Source of the DNA: an uncultured Mucispirillum sp.
Lineage (GTDB): Bacteria > Chrysiogenota > Deferribacteres > Deferribacterales > Mucispirillaceae
DNA: 64,000 nt
Assembly: GCA_944324465.1 (NCBI GenBank)
Contig: CALUWI010000007.1
Span: 62,001-126,000 of the forward strand
Direction: 5' to 3'
Below are positions 37,132-45,966 of this stretch, piece by piece (the first letter of the stretch is position 1; each line of letters opens with the position of its first letter). Both the position numbers and the translations under genes were made by a program. The notes below the pieces were generated by a model. The model had not been told where the DNA came from and searched no databases. It saw only the letters and a list, made by a program, of their open reading frames with translations.

Positions 37132-38499
37132 ATGAAAGTTGGGGTAATAGGTGGAGGTATTTCTGGCGTATCTCTTGCATTAAAACTTGGTTTATTAAAA
37201 GAACAGGGAAAAGATATTGATATTACACTGCTGGAAGCATCAAATAGATTAGGCGGCACAATAGATTCTGTTCATAAAGAAGGCTATGTAATAGAATCTG
37301 GTACAAATGGATTTTTAGACAGCAAACCATTTACATTAGAAGTTTTTGAAGAAGCTGGCTTAAAAGATAAACTTGTTAGAAGCAATGATAATGCAAGAAT
37401 CAGATATATTCAAAGATATGGTGCATTACAAAGACTTCCTGAAGGAGCTGGTGCATTCCTTACATCAAAACTTTTAAGTTTTGGCGGCAAAATGCGTTTA
37501 GCAAAAGAGTTTTTTGTTCCGCAGAAAAAAGATGATAGTGATGAAACACTGGCACATTTTGCAGAAAGAAGGCTTGGCAGAGAGGCTCTTGATTATTTAA
37601 TAGGACCTATGGTATCAGGTGTGTTTGCAGGGGACCCAGAAAAAATGAGCTTACAGTCTTGTTTTCCAGTAATATATGATTTAGAAAAAACGTATGGTGG
37701 CTTAATAAAAGGTATGATTAAAAAGCCTAAAAAGAAAAGCGGCCCTGCAGGTCCTGGTGGAGCATTAACAAGCTATGAAGGCGGTATGGGAGAATCTGTT
37801 AAAGATTTAGCCCGCGTTGCAGAAAGCAAAGGTGTAAAAATATATTTAGAAACACCAGTAGAAAAAGTTGTAAAAAAAGACGGTAAATATATAGTAACAA
37901 GCAGCAATAAAGAATATGAATTTGATGTACTTGCAGTATGTGCCCCAGCCTATGCAGGCGGTAAATTCTTAAAAGAATTAGACAGCGAGCTTGCAGATAC
38001 TTTATCAAGCATACCTTATGCACCAATGTTTGTTGCAGGCTTAGGCTTTAACAGCGAAGATATAGAAGATGATATTCACGGCTTTGGTTACCTTATACCT
38101 AAAAAAGAAAATATGCGTATATTAGGTGCATTATTTACATCAAGTATGTTTCCAGTGCAGGCTCCACAAGGTAAAAAATTCCTTAGAATTATGGCAGGCG
38201 GCGATACTAACCATGAACTTATGCAGAAAAGCGAAGAAGAACTGCTTAAAATATGTATAGAAGATGTAACTAAAGTTTTAGGTGTTAAAAAAGAGCCTTA
38301 TATGGTACAGACATTTAAAGTAATGAGAGCAATACCTCAATACCATACAGGCCACCGTGAAAAAGTAGCAAAAATAGAAGAAATTACTTCAAAATTAGGC
38401 AATATTTATATCGGCGGTAATGTACTTTATGGTATAGGCTTAAATGACTGTACAAAAACAAGTAAAATGATTGCTGAAAAAATAGCAGAAAAATTATAA
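37132..38499 (+). CDS. hemY: Protoporphyrinogen oxidase (HemY type)
   Basis: This FAD-dependent enzyme oxidises protoporphyrinogen IX or coproporphyrinogen III late in heme synthesis. The 455-residue product begins MKVGVIGGGISGVSLALKLG (dinucleotide-binding GxGxxG). It has LLEASNRLGGTIDS, YVIESGTNGFL and a C-terminal YIGGNVLYGIGLNDC FAD-binding block. I chose ATG 37132, after AAGGAG; an in-frame ATG at 37069 adds an Asn-rich stretch and is unlikely. No other heme genes adjoin it. Proto- versus copro-substrate cannot be settled here. Confidence 0.92.
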   Translation: MKVGVIGGGISGVSLALKLGLLKEQGKDIDITLLEASNRLGGTIDSVHKEGYVIESGTNGFLDSKPFTLEVFEEAGLKDKLVRSNDNARIRYIQRYGALQRLPEGAGAFLTSKLLSFGGKMRLAKEFFVPQKKDDSDETLAHFAERRLGREALDYLIGPMVSGVFAGDPEKMSLQSCFPVIYDLEKTYGGLIKGMIKKPKKKSGPAGPGGALTSYEGGMGESVKDLARVAESKGVKIYLETPVEKVVKKDGKYIVTSSNKEYEFDVLAVCAPAYAGGKFLKELDSELADTLSSIPYAPMFVAGLGFNSEDIEDDIHGFGYLIPKKENMRILGALFTSSMFPVQAPQGKKFLRIMAGGDTNHELMQKSEEELLKICIEDVTKVLGVKKEPYMVQTFKVMRAIPQYHTGHREKVAKIEEITSKLGNIYIGGNVLYGIGLNDCTKTSKMIAEKIAEKL

Positions 38500-38507
38500 A
38501 ATATTTA

Positions 38508-38527
38508 AAGGGGGCTTATGCCCCCTT
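38508..38527. terminator. Hairpin after hemY
   Basis: AAGGGGGC and GCCCCCTT form an eight-bp GC-rich stem with a TTAT loop, nine bases after the hemY stop. No long T run follows, so termination strength is uncertain. The rest of the 287-bp gap to 38786 holds only the next promoter. Confidence 0.6.
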
Positions 38528-38751
38528 AATACTCAAAATTTTACTGATAACTTCTTCTATCAGCCTATAATCTGTATACCTGTATGCAATTTAGTTGTTT
38601 AAAAATACATTTTCATTTTTATTATAAAACTTCTTTTGTTTCACTCTCTCATGAAGACATAGTTTGTGTTTTGCATAATATTTATAGCTTGTATATAAGC
38701 AATTTTTTTGAACAAATTTACTTTATTTTTAATATCATTTTTCATTTCTGC

Positions 38752-38780
38752 TTGACATTTTTAGTAAAATAAAAATAAAT
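38752..38780 (+). promoter_or_regulatory. Promoter placing the start site at the ATG
   Basis: TTGACA (38752-38757) is followed after 17 bp by ATAAAT (38775-38780). Transcription would begin at about 38787, the A of the next gene's ATG, so the mRNA may be leaderless. There is no Shine-Dalgarno site. Confidence 0.5.
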
Positions 38781-38786
38781 ACAAGT

Positions 38787-39623
38787 ATGAATAAAGTAAA
38801 AACTATATTATTAATTACAGTTTTATTATTACTTGCAGGTTGTGAGAAATATTTTTTCTTTCCTAAACAGCAGCTTTTTTATATGCCTGAAACTTGTGCA
38901 CACAATCCTGAAAATATCCTTGTAGAAACAAACGAAGGTAAACTTCTTCACGGCTGGTATTTTAAAACAAAAGTAAAAAATCCTAAAGGCACAGTTTTTT
39001 TTCTCCATGGCAATTCAAATAATATAAGCACAGAAAGTGTTGCAATGATGTGGCTTGTAGATAAAGGCTATAATGTATTAACCTTTGACTACAGAGGATA
39101 TGGCATATCTCAAGGGAAGCCTGATATAAAAGGCGTTCTGCAGGACGGTTTAGAGTATACAGAGGCAGTCTTTAAAGACAACAAAGTAGATAAGAGAAAT
39201 ATGGTGCTTTATGGGCAGAGTTTAGGCGGGGCAGTAGCTGCTCATATTGCAAGGTATTCACCTTATGCAGATAAATTTAAAGTGCTTGTATTAGAATCAA
39301 CATTTACTTCCTGGAGAAGTATTGCAAAAGAAGTGGCAGCAAGTAATTTTTTTACATATATTTGGCAGTACCCTGTAAGTTGGAGTATACCAAAAGAATA
39401 TTCTACTATTGATAATATTAAATACAGTAAAATAAAAAATACAATTATAATACACTCAGAGGCAGATAATCTTGTAAAATTTGATAATGGAGATGCTATT
39501 TATCAAATGGCACATGAACCAAAAATTTTCTTGAAAGATAATATATCAAACCATGCACAAATTATGAGTAACCCACGGGTTAGAAAAGAATTTTTAAATG
39601 CATTAGATACTTATTTAAATTAA
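38787..39623 (+). CDS. Alpha/beta-hydrolase lipoprotein
   Basis: This 278-residue protein has a lipoprotein signal (ILLITVLLLLAGC). The alpha/beta-hydrolase (serine aminopeptidase S33-like) domain shows FFLHGNSNNIS (oxyanion), the YGQSLGGAVA nucleophile elbow (GxSxG), and late acidic and His residues in HSEADNLVKFD and NHAQIM. It resembles YqkD/BEM46-type hydrolases anchored to a membrane. Substrate unknown. It lacks a ribosome-binding site and may be translated from a leaderless message. Confidence 0.85.
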   Translation: MNKVKTILLITVLLLLAGCEKYFFFPKQQLFYMPETCAHNPENILVETNEGKLLHGWYFKTKVKNPKGTVFFLHGNSNNISTESVAMMWLVDKGYNVLTFDYRGYGISQGKPDIKGVLQDGLEYTEAVFKDNKVDKRNMVLYGQSLGGAVAAHIARYSPYADKFKVLVLESTFTSWRSIAKEVAASNFFTYIWQYPVSWSIPKEYSTIDNIKYSKIKNTIIIHSEADNLVKFDNGDAIYQMAHEPKIFLKDNISNHAQIMSNPRVRKEFLNALDTYLN

Positions 39624-39686
39624 ATTATTTATTTTAATGAAAAATTTAAAGTAAAACTTAAAATTTATATGTTTTTATATAATAAC

Positions 39687-39715
39687 TTGACAAAATATAT
39701 TTTTTATGTTAAACA
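39687..39715 (+). promoter_or_regulatory. Probable promoter of the DUF3015 gene
   Basis: TTGACA (39687-39692), 17 bp, then TAAACA (39710-39715). A GGAGGAG ribosome-binding site and ATG 39747 follow. Confidence 0.55.
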
Positions 39716-39746
39716 AAAGTATAACATCTTTTATGGAGGAGTATAT

Positions 39747-40205
39747 ATGAAAAAAGTTTTATTAGTTTTCATTATTGTGTCAATGATGGCGCCAGCTGCT
39801 TTTGCAGGAGCAGTAAGAAATAATGTTGGCTGCGGTATAGGAACATTATTATTTGAATCTGTTGGTAAACCAAATGGGGGTTGGTTATTACAAATAACTG
39901 CTGCTTGGACTAATAATGCATTATCAAACACATTTTCTATGACTACTGGTACTATTAACTGTGCTGGTAACATTAACAAAGCTGTTAGCATAGAAGTTTA
40001 TGAGTTTGTTACTGCAAATATGGACAACCTTGCTAAAGATATTGCTATGGGTCACGGGGACACTATCAATTCTTTAGGCACTATGCTTGCTGTTAAAGAT
40101 GTTGATGCATTCGCAAGCAAATTACAAGCTAATTTCAGCGACATTTTCCCAAATGCTGAAGTTCAATCTGACTCAGTTGCTAATAAAATTATAGCACTCA
40201 GCTAA
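39747..40205 (+). CDS. DUF3015 secreted protein
   Basis: This 152-residue protein has a signal peptide cut after AAFA (about residue 19). The mature part starts GAVRNNVGCGIGTLLFES and has NTFSMTTGTINC, matching the DUF3015 pattern of GCG-x-GS and TTGT-C. ATG 39747 follows GGAGGAG; an upstream in-frame ATG at 39669 lies in promoter DNA. A tight hairpin ends it. Periplasmic or surface role unknown. Confidence 0.85.
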   Translation: MKKVLLVFIIVSMMAPAAFAGAVRNNVGCGIGTLLFESVGKPNGGWLLQITAAWTNNALSNTFSMTTGTINCAGNINKAVSIEVYEFVTANMDNLAKDIAMGHGDTINSLGTMLAVKDVDAFASKLQANFSDIFPNAEVQSDSVANKIIALS

Positions 40206-40216
40206 TTAAACATAAT

Positions 40217-40236
40217 GAGGGCATTTTTATGCCCTC
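40217..40236 (+). terminator. Terminator overlapping the next start codon
   Basis: GAGGGCAT and ATGCCCTC form a perfect eight-bp stem with a TTTT loop, followed by TTTATTTT. It lies 12 bp after the DUF3015 stop, and the ATG at 40229 of the next gene is part of its right arm. Confidence 0.75.
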
Positions 40237-42157
40237 TTTATTTTCTATGACATATAAGAAATTTCCACTAATTATTTTTGTATTTATTATCTATTTATTT
40301 CCAGTGTATTCTCAAGCAGAGCCAAGCCAGTATGGTAAAAAAATGGCAGAAAAAGCACTAAATGAAAAAATATACGATGAAAGAATGTGGCATGTGCTTA
40401 TGCAGTATAAAAAACCTGGCGGTAGAAAGCTGCGGAGTTTAGTAGATGATGAAAAATTCTTTTTAGCAGAAAACGGTAAATATTCCCCAAAAGATGAGCT
40501 GAAAGCAACAATATATGCTTTATTTGATGATGATTTATCTAAAAATGATGATAATAATCACCCAGTATGCGTTTTCTCTGGCAGGCGTGAATGGTTAGTG
40601 GAAAGACTTGATATTGATAGAAATAAACTGCCTAAAAAATCATGTACTAAATATAATGAATTTAAAGAAAAGCTGGACCCATCCAGTGTAACAGTAATAT
40701 TTCCATTTATGTATCTTAAAAACCCTGCTAGTATGTTTGGCCATACTATGCTTAGGATAAATAATTCAAGAAACGACCCTCTTACATCATACAGTGTTAC
40801 CTTTGCAGCAAATGTTCCAGAAGATGTAAGTTCTTTTGACTATATAACAAAAGGTCTTTTTGGTGGCTATTATGGTTATTTTACAGTTAAGCAGTATTAT
40901 AAAACTATTTTTGAATATGGCAATATGGAAAACAGAGATATATGGGAGTATGACTTAAACCTGACAAAAGAAGAAACAATGAAACTTTTTAATCACTTAT
41001 GGGAGATGCAGGGTATAGGCAGTGATTACTATTTTTTTGATGAAAACTGTTCGTATAATATGCTTATGCTTTTAGAATCAGCACGACCTGATTTATATTT
41101 ATCTACAAGCATATTATGGGAAGCGCCAACTGACACTATTAAAAAGGTTAAAAAAAGCGGCTTAATAGATGATAAAAAATACAGACCGTCCCATATAAAG
41201 ATACTGGAAATATATTCTAAAGGACTTTCAAGTAAAGCTATTAATCTTGCTCAGGATGTGGCAAAGGGTAAAAAAACTATTGATGATATAAATAACAGCA
41301 GCTACTCAGCTGAAGAAAAGGCTGCCATATATGATTTAGCCATTGAGGCTATGCGGTTTATATTTTTACAGCAAACAGTTTTAACAGAACAAATGGTAAA
41401 AGATTACCAAAAAAATACAATAGATATACTTGCAAACAGGGCAAAGCTTGGGGTGAAAAGCCATAAAAAGATAGATGAGCCAGGCTCACCAGATGAGGGC
41501 CATGCAATAACACGCATAAAAATAGGTGTGGGAGCAGAAAATTTTAAAGATTTTTATACTGAAGCAGGCTTTAAGTTAGGGTTTCATGGATTAGATGATA
41601 TAGATAAAGGATTTATCCAGAACAGTCAGCTTGATGCAATAGATGTAAATGTCAGGTGGAATACACGTACAAATGAAGTTACAGTGCCTGAAGCTGCTTT
41701 ATTAAGATATGCATCGTATTCTCCTATAAAACGAATGACAAAATCACTTTCATGGAAAATAGAGATAGCAGGAGAAGAAAAAGATTATAAAAAGGGCAGT
41801 TTTTTCACTCCATATTTAAGGGGCGGGGTAGGTGTTACTTTTGCAGCAGGCGGGTTTTCTTCATGGATTATGGCAGATGTAGATTTAGCATTTTCTGAAG
41901 GGTATAATCCTTACTGGACAGGGCTTGGCTTTGGCGGTGATGCTGGCTTAATGTATAGTTTTATTGGCGGTAAATTTTTAGCCCGCGGTTATTACAGATA
42001 TTTTGTTTTAGAAAATCTTGGTGCAGAATTTGGCGGTAATTTTACATATACTATCCCTGTAACACAAAACAACTCAATAGAAATAAAATATGCATATAAA
42101 AACCACTGGGAAATAGAAAACCATGATATAGGTGTATCATGGCGTTTCTATTTCTAA
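40229..42157 (+). CDS. DUF4105 protein with probable C-terminal beta-barrel
   Basis: This 642-residue protein has a signal peptide (FPLIIFVFIIYLFPVYSQA). A DUF4105 (Lnb-like) domain at about residues 145-310 carries FPFMYLKNPASMFGHTMLRI and YYFFDENCSYNMLMLLE. The last 200 residues are strand-rich, end in an aromatic residue and look like an outer-membrane beta-barrel. Two starts are possible: ATG 40229, within a terminator stem, and ATG 40247. The GAGG for the first also lies in that stem, so read-through could make translation structure-sensitive. Function unknown. Confidence 0.82.
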   Translation: MPSLFSMTYKKFPLIIFVFIIYLFPVYSQAEPSQYGKKMAEKALNEKIYDERMWHVLMQYKKPGGRKLRSLVDDEKFFLAENGKYSPKDELKATIYALFDDDLSKNDDNNHPVCVFSGRREWLVERLDIDRNKLPKKSCTKYNEFKEKLDPSSVTVIFPFMYLKNPASMFGHTMLRINNSRNDPLTSYSVTFAANVPEDVSSFDYITKGLFGGYYGYFTVKQYYKTIFEYGNMENRDIWEYDLNLTKEETMKLFNHLWEMQGIGSDYYFFDENCSYNMLMLLESARPDLYLSTSILWEAPTDTIKKVKKSGLIDDKKYRPSHIKILEIYSKGLSSKAINLAQDVAKGKKTIDDINNSSYSAEEKAAIYDLAIEAMRFIFLQQTVLTEQMVKDYQKNTIDILANRAKLGVKSHKKIDEPGSPDEGHAITRIKIGVGAENFKDFYTEAGFKLGFHGLDDIDKGFIQNSQLDAIDVNVRWNTRTNEVTVPEAALLRYASYSPIKRMTKSLSWKIEIAGEEKDYKKGSFFTPYLRGGVGVTFAAGGFSSWIMADVDLAFSEGYNPYWTGLGFGGDAGLMYSFIGGKFLARGYYRYFVLENLGAEFGGNFTYTIPVTQNNSIEIKYAYKNHWEIENHDIGVSWRFYF

Positions 42158-42167
42158 AAATATAATA

Positions 42168-43379
42168 TTATCCTTTTTTTCTTTTTAAATAAATTTTAAC
42201 TGTAAAGAAAACTATAAAAACTAAGACAGCGGCTGTAAATATCCACTTAATAATGCTTACAGGATAGTTAACTGATACAGCAGGCATATTAGGTTTTAAA
42301 CCGTCAGAAGTTCTGATTATCGGGTTAAAATAAGCTATTGAACCGTTATCAAAATAAACTGTTGCTCTAGCATAGCTGTCATTATCTTCTATATTATATG
42401 ATGCTTCAGCCACATTATCATATTCTGCCTTTACAGCTCCATTATCTGCAGAAAAAACAATTTTATCTACCATTCTATTTAACTTAATGTTTAAAGTATT
42501 GTTCTGCACCTGCATAGATAAAAGCTGTGGGTGAGTATCTAATACTTTTACTTTTTCGCTTCTATCAAGTACAGCAATAGTGTGTGGCACAGTTATGCCG
42601 TAAGCTGCACCGCTTTTTAATGTATCATATAACTTATCAGCTTCTTTTTCTGGGTTTAGTGGTATCATAGTGATATTTCTGCCAATATCTGTGTTTTTAA
42701 ATACATTGTGAGTGTCATCACTTGCCAGTAAAAAGGCAGGTCTTCCGCTTGAAAGAGCAGTGTCCCAGTGAGAAACAGAGTGAGCAAATGTATTTACTAC
42801 TTCCATTAAGTCATAACCTGTAAGTTTTGCCATATATTCTACTTTTATACCGTTTAAAAATGCAGGGTGAGCAAGAGTAACTATTTCGTTATAAGGCTTA
42901 ACTCTGTTAATACGGTATTGTATAGTATTTGCTCCCTGCCATAAGGGCTGGTCAAAATATTCTTTTCTTTTAGTGCCTATAAGCAGCATGTGGGTTTTAA
43001 AAATATTTACACCGTATTCCTGAGCAGGCACATAAGGGAAACCATAATATGGCGGTCTGCTTGTAATATGATGATAATTAGAAACTGTGGCAAAGCCGTA
43101 ATTTAAATCACGGTATGCTTTAAACACATCTTCTTCACTGTTTGCTCTGCCGTTAGTTAATCCGCCCCCAAGCCTTGAATGGCCATGAAAGTTTGCCCGC
43201 GTATAGTGAATATTGTCGTAATCTTTATAAGGGTTATAAAATTTGTCACCGCTAAAAGATATGCTTTCAGGAAATTTATATACAGGAGTAATACCCCACA
43301 CAACAAAACATATTAATAATGCAAATAAAATAATACCTGCAAGGGTACAAAGAAAATATTTTAAAACTTTTTTTATCAT
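42168..43379 (-). CDS. Membrane-anchored PHP-domain protein
   Basis: This 403-residue protein starts MIKKVLKYFLCTLAGIILFALLICFVVWG (first transmembrane segment) and ends with another (SIIKWIFTAAVLVFIVFFTVKIY). Between them lies a PHP-like phosphoesterase domain with ANFHGHSRLGGG (HxH), VSNYHH, LAHPAF and ASDDTHN metal-binding motifs. I chose ATG 43379 because GGAG precedes it; an in-frame upstream ATG does not have one. The topology puts the enzyme outside the inner membrane. Substrate unknown. Confidence 0.82.
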   Translation of the reverse strand: MIKKVLKYFLCTLAGIILFALLICFVVWGITPVYKFPESISFSGDKFYNPYKDYDNIHYTRANFHGHSRLGGGLTNGRANSEEDVFKAYRDLNYGFATVSNYHHITSRPPYYGFPYVPAQEYGVNIFKTHMLLIGTKRKEYFDQPLWQGANTIQYRINRVKPYNEIVTLAHPAFLNGIKVEYMAKLTGYDLMEVVNTFAHSVSHWDTALSSGRPAFLLASDDTHNVFKNTDIGRNITMIPLNPEKEADKLYDTLKSGAAYGITVPHTIAVLDRSEKVKVLDTHPQLLSMQVQNNTLNIKLNRMVDKIVFSADNGAVKAEYDNVAEASYNIEDNDSYARATVYFDNGSIAYFNPIIRTSDGLKPNMPAVSVNYPVSIIKWIFTAAVLVFIVFFTVKIYLKRKKG

Positions 43380-43466
43380 AACTTCTCCAATAAATTTATT
43401 GAAATATATTATCAAAAAGAGTGTTGAAAGTCAATAAAATTACAGCACAATTTAATATCCATTGTT

Positions 43467-43495
43467 ATTTTATTAATATAGATAATTCTTGTCAA
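43467..43495 (-). promoter_or_regulatory. Promoter of the PHP gene
   Basis: On the minus strand TTGACA (43490-43495) and TAAAAT (43467-43472) are exactly 17 bp apart. About 88 bp separate the -10 box from the PHP start. Confidence 0.75.
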
Positions 43496-43564
43496 GAATT
43501 ATGCTCTAAATTATACTAATAAGCTTCTTAACTAACAACACATATGTTACACTTTTAAAAAAAT

Positions 43565-43793
43565 AGTAAAATCTAAAAACGACTGCTTAAAATGTTGCAA
43601 TCGTTTTTAGAATTTACTCTTATAACACTCACTTGCATTTAAATGTTTATTTTTTCTTAAAATTGGTGTACTATCCATTCGTGGTTGTGAACTCCTTAGT
43701 TATTTTTTTCGCTAAAAAATATTATTTTATTTAAGGAGTTCTAACAACCACTTTTTTTATAGCTTTTTTTCGCAATCGTTTTTAGATTTTACT
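43565..43793. repeat. Small inverted-repeat element with nested palindromes
   Basis: The ends (43565-43586 and 43772-43793) are 22-bp inverted repeats with one mismatch, each holding TAAAATCTAAAAACGA. A third copy of the right-end sequence lies inside at 43597-43619, so the left end can also fold locally. In the centre, GTGGTTGTGAACTCCTTA (43681-43698) pairs with TAAGGAGTTCTAACAACCAC (43732-43751), followed by seven T. No ORF is present. A MITE-like element or a structured RNA/terminator are both possible. Confidence 0.65.
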
Positions 43794-43819
43794 CAAGAAT
43801 AAAATGTTTGCATATTAAT

Positions 43820-43848
43820 TTGACAAGCTAAATGATATGTGATATTTT
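43820..43848 (+). promoter_or_regulatory. Promoter of the cobalamin operon
   Basis: TTGACA (43820-43825) and TATTTT (43843-43848) with a 17-bp spacer. The start site falls about 15 bp before the riboswitch P1 stem. Confidence 0.8.
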
Positions 43849-43867
43849 TAGTTTAATTTAATAGCTG

Positions 43868-44041
43868 AATATCGGTTTGAAAAGATTAAAAGGGAAGCAG
43901 GTGTAAATCCTGCGCAGTCTTGCTGCCGTGTTGATGAGAATGTTTTCACAGGTATTAAAAAGTGTATAGTTTAATACTTAGCCACTACTAAGGGAAGGCG
44001 AAAACAAACTTTGATTCTTAGCCGGAAGACCTGCCGATATT
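43868..44041 (+). promoter_or_regulatory. Cobalamin riboswitch
   Basis: The region is closed by an eight-bp P1 stem (AATATCGG 43868-43875 with CCGATATT 44034-44041). Between are the cobalamin-riboswitch landmarks: GGGAAGCAGGTGTAAATCCTGC, the GCCACT core (43981-43986), AAGGGAAGG, and the B12 box AGCCGGAAGACCTGCC ending at 44035. It lies before cbiM and should repress the operon when adenosylcobalamin or a related form binds. It is the only such motif seen in the cluster. Confidence 0.95.
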
Positions 44042-44042
44042 T

Positions 44043-44069
44043 GCCGCATACTATTAGGACTTATGCGGC
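44043..44069 (+). promoter_or_regulatory. Hairpin in the riboswitch expression platform
   Basis: GCCGCATA pairs with TATGCGGC right after P1. No T run follows, so it is probably not an intrinsic terminator. Control through translation or a longer alternative fold in the 100-nt stretch before cbiM is likely. Confidence 0.55.
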
Positions 44070-44175
44070 TGATTATAAAAGCACAATGAATGCTTTGTAT
44101 AATTTGCTTTAATTGCTTATGCAGTTTGTCCTTTATGCTTTTTAAAGCACACTATTAAATAGGAGGTTATCGCTT

Positions 44176-44913
44176 ATGATAACAAAAAATCTTTTTGCAG
44201 GCATTTTCCCTGCTCTTTTATCTTTTTTTCTCACTCTACCAGAAAAATCTTATGCAATGCATATTATGGAAGGCTACCTTTCACCATCCTGGTCTATTTT
44301 TTGGATAGTTTTAGCTGTACCTTTTATAATTTACGGTTTTTTTGCAATAAGGAAGAAAATTTCAGAAAACACTAAATTTTTTATACTGCTTGCAATGTGC
44401 GGAGCATTTGCTTTTGTACTTTCTTCTTTAAAAATACCATCAGTTACAGGAAGCTGTTCTCACCCAACAGGTGTTGGCTTAGGTGCTGTACTTTTTGGAC
44501 CTACCCCTATGGCAGTAATAGGCTTTATAATACTTTTATTTCAGTCACTTTTACTTGCTCACGGCGGGCTTACCACTATTGGTGCTAATATATTTTCTAT
44601 GGCAGTAGTTGGACCATTTGCAGCTTATGGAGTATTTAAAGGTGCATTAAAAGCAGGTATCTCAAGTGGTATTGCTGTATTTTTAGCAGCTTTTGCTGGA
44701 GATATTTTAACTTATGTAACTACATCTATCCAGCTTGCCTTAGCTTATCCAGATGCAGTAGGCGGGTTTATGACTTCTTTATGGAAATTTATGGGCATTT
44801 TCGCTGTAACTCAAATACCTTTAGCCATAAGCGAAGGTTTACTGTCAGTTATTGTTTATAATGTTTTACTTAAATATTCATATAAAGAATTAAATCTTTT
44901 AAAAGCTGTATAG
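44176..44913 (+). CDS. cbiM: Cobalt ECF transporter S component CbiM
   Basis: CbiM is the substrate-binding membrane subunit of the cobalt energy-coupling-factor transporter. The 245-residue product has a cleavable N-terminal signal ending in [12 protein letters not shown]; the mature N-terminal MHIMEG, with its metal-binding His, is the family hallmark. Later motifs are [12 protein letters not shown] and [18 protein letters not shown] perfect AGGAGG site precedes ATG 44176. It is the first gene after the riboswitch. Confidence 0.97.
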   Translation: MITKNLFAGIFPALLSFFLTLPEKSYAMHIMEGYLSPSWSIFWIVLAVPFIIYGFFAIRKKISENTKFFILLAMCGAFAFVLSSLKIPSVTGSCSHPTGVGLGAVLFGPTPMAVIGFIILLFQSLLLAHGGLTTIGANIFSMAVVGPFAAYGVFKGALKAGISSGIAVFLAAFAGDILTYVTTSIQLALAYPDAVGGFMTSLWKFMGIFAVTQIPLAISEGLLSVIVYNVLLKYSYKELNLLKAV

Positions 44914-44923
44914 GGGGTATATT

Positions 44924-45202
44924 ATGGCACTTTGGAAAAAAAATCTTATATTATCAATTATTGTAATAGCTTTGGCAGTGCTGCCTCTTGTTACATTAAA
45001 AAATGCTGAGTTTGCAGGTGCAGATGGACTGGCAGAAACTGCTATTACTGAAATCGACCCAGATTATAAGCCTTGGTTTACATCTTTGTATGAACCTGCA
45101 AGCGGTGAAATAGAATCACTTCTTTTTGCTGTACAGGCTGCTATCGGTGCAGGTGTAGTAGGCTTTGTATTAGGCAGAATTACTGCTAAAAAGGGAGAAT
45201 AA
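44924..45202 (+). CDS. cbiN: Cobalt ECF transporter component CbiN
   Basis: CbiN is a small two-transmembrane auxiliary subunit that loads cobalt into CbiM. The 92-residue protein has membrane segments at about residues 7-24 and 68-86, with the family loop EFAGADGLAETAI and YKPWFTSLYEPASGEIESLLFA between them. It lies between cbiM and cbiQ in the usual order. Confidence 0.95.
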   Translation: MALWKKNLILSIIVIALAVLPLVTLKNAEFAGADGLAETAITEIDPDYKPWFTSLYEPASGEIESLLFAVQAAIGAGVVGFVLGRITAKKGE

Positions 45203-45204
45203 TT

Positions 45205-45966
45205 TTGCTTGTAACTGACAAATACGCATATACTTCAAAGCTGGCTAAAAAAGACCCGCTGGCAAAGGTAATATTTACTTTTGCTGCACTGTTTTTATGC
45301 TTGATTTTAAATAGTGTATTTGTCAGTATATTTATATTAATATTTTTTGCAGGGTTTACCATTATTTCAAACCCTGCTGTATCTTTTATAAAATATATAA
45401 AATTTATGCTTATCCCATTTTCATTTTTAATTATGGGTATTATTCCGGTGCTTATTACATTTGTTAAAGATGAAAGTATTATTATATTGATAGAACGGTT
45501 TAATATAGGCATAACTTACCAGTCTTTATCTGCATCTGTAAACCTTTTTTTCAGAGCATTATCAGCTGTCAGCATCACTTATTTTCTTGCTCTTTCTACT
45601 CCAATGGTCAGTTTTTTTGAAAGTCTTTATAAATTAAAACTTCCTAAACTTTTTATATCACTTATGGAGCTTATATATAGATATATTTTTATATTAATAG
45701 ATGAAGCAGAAGCTATGTATAAAGCACAGAAATTAAGGCTTGGATACAGGAATTTTAAATCCAGCTTATATTGTATATCAGAACTTGCGGCTATGCTTTT
45801 TATAAGAGCTTATAAAAGAGCAGATTTCAGTTATCAGGCATTATTATCAAGAGGTTATGACGGTGAAATTACTACTATAAGTCAGGAATATGAAAAAGCA
45901 TATATATTTTATGTTTTAATATTTTTTATTGCAGGCTTCTGCATTACTTTAAAGGCAGTATTATGA
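45205..45966 (+). CDS. cbiQ: Cobalt ECF transporter T component CbiQ
   Basis: CbiQ is the transmembrane coupling subunit linking CbiM to the ATPase. The 253-residue protein has DPLAKVIFTFAALFLCL and several membrane segments. The coupling motifs are MYKAQKLRLGY and ADFSYQALLSRGYDGE near the C-terminus (Ala-Arg-Gly-like signatures of EcfT proteins). It overlaps cbiO by 4 bp. Confidence 0.94.
   Translation: MLVTDKYAYTSKLAKKDPLAKVIFTFAALFLCLILNSVFVSIFILIFFAGFTIISNPAVSFIKYIKFMLIPFSFLIMGIIPVLITFVKDESIIILIERFNIGITYQSLSASVNLFFRALSAVSITYFLALSTPMVSFFESLYKLKLPKLFISLMELIYRYIFILIDEAEAMYKAQKLRLGYRNFKSSLYCISELAAMLFIRAYKRADFSYQALLSRGYDGEITTISQEYEKAYIFYVLIFFIAGFCITLKAVL

Noticed and set aside
38584-38772. 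62-codon plus-strand frame before the hydrolase lipoprotein
   Set aside because: It is rich in Phe and Ile as expected for AT-rich non-coding DNA, lacks a ribosome-binding site and overlaps the promoter.
44043-44069. Riboswitch hairpin as an intrinsic terminator
   Set aside because: No T run follows the stem, so it is listed only as part of the expression platform.
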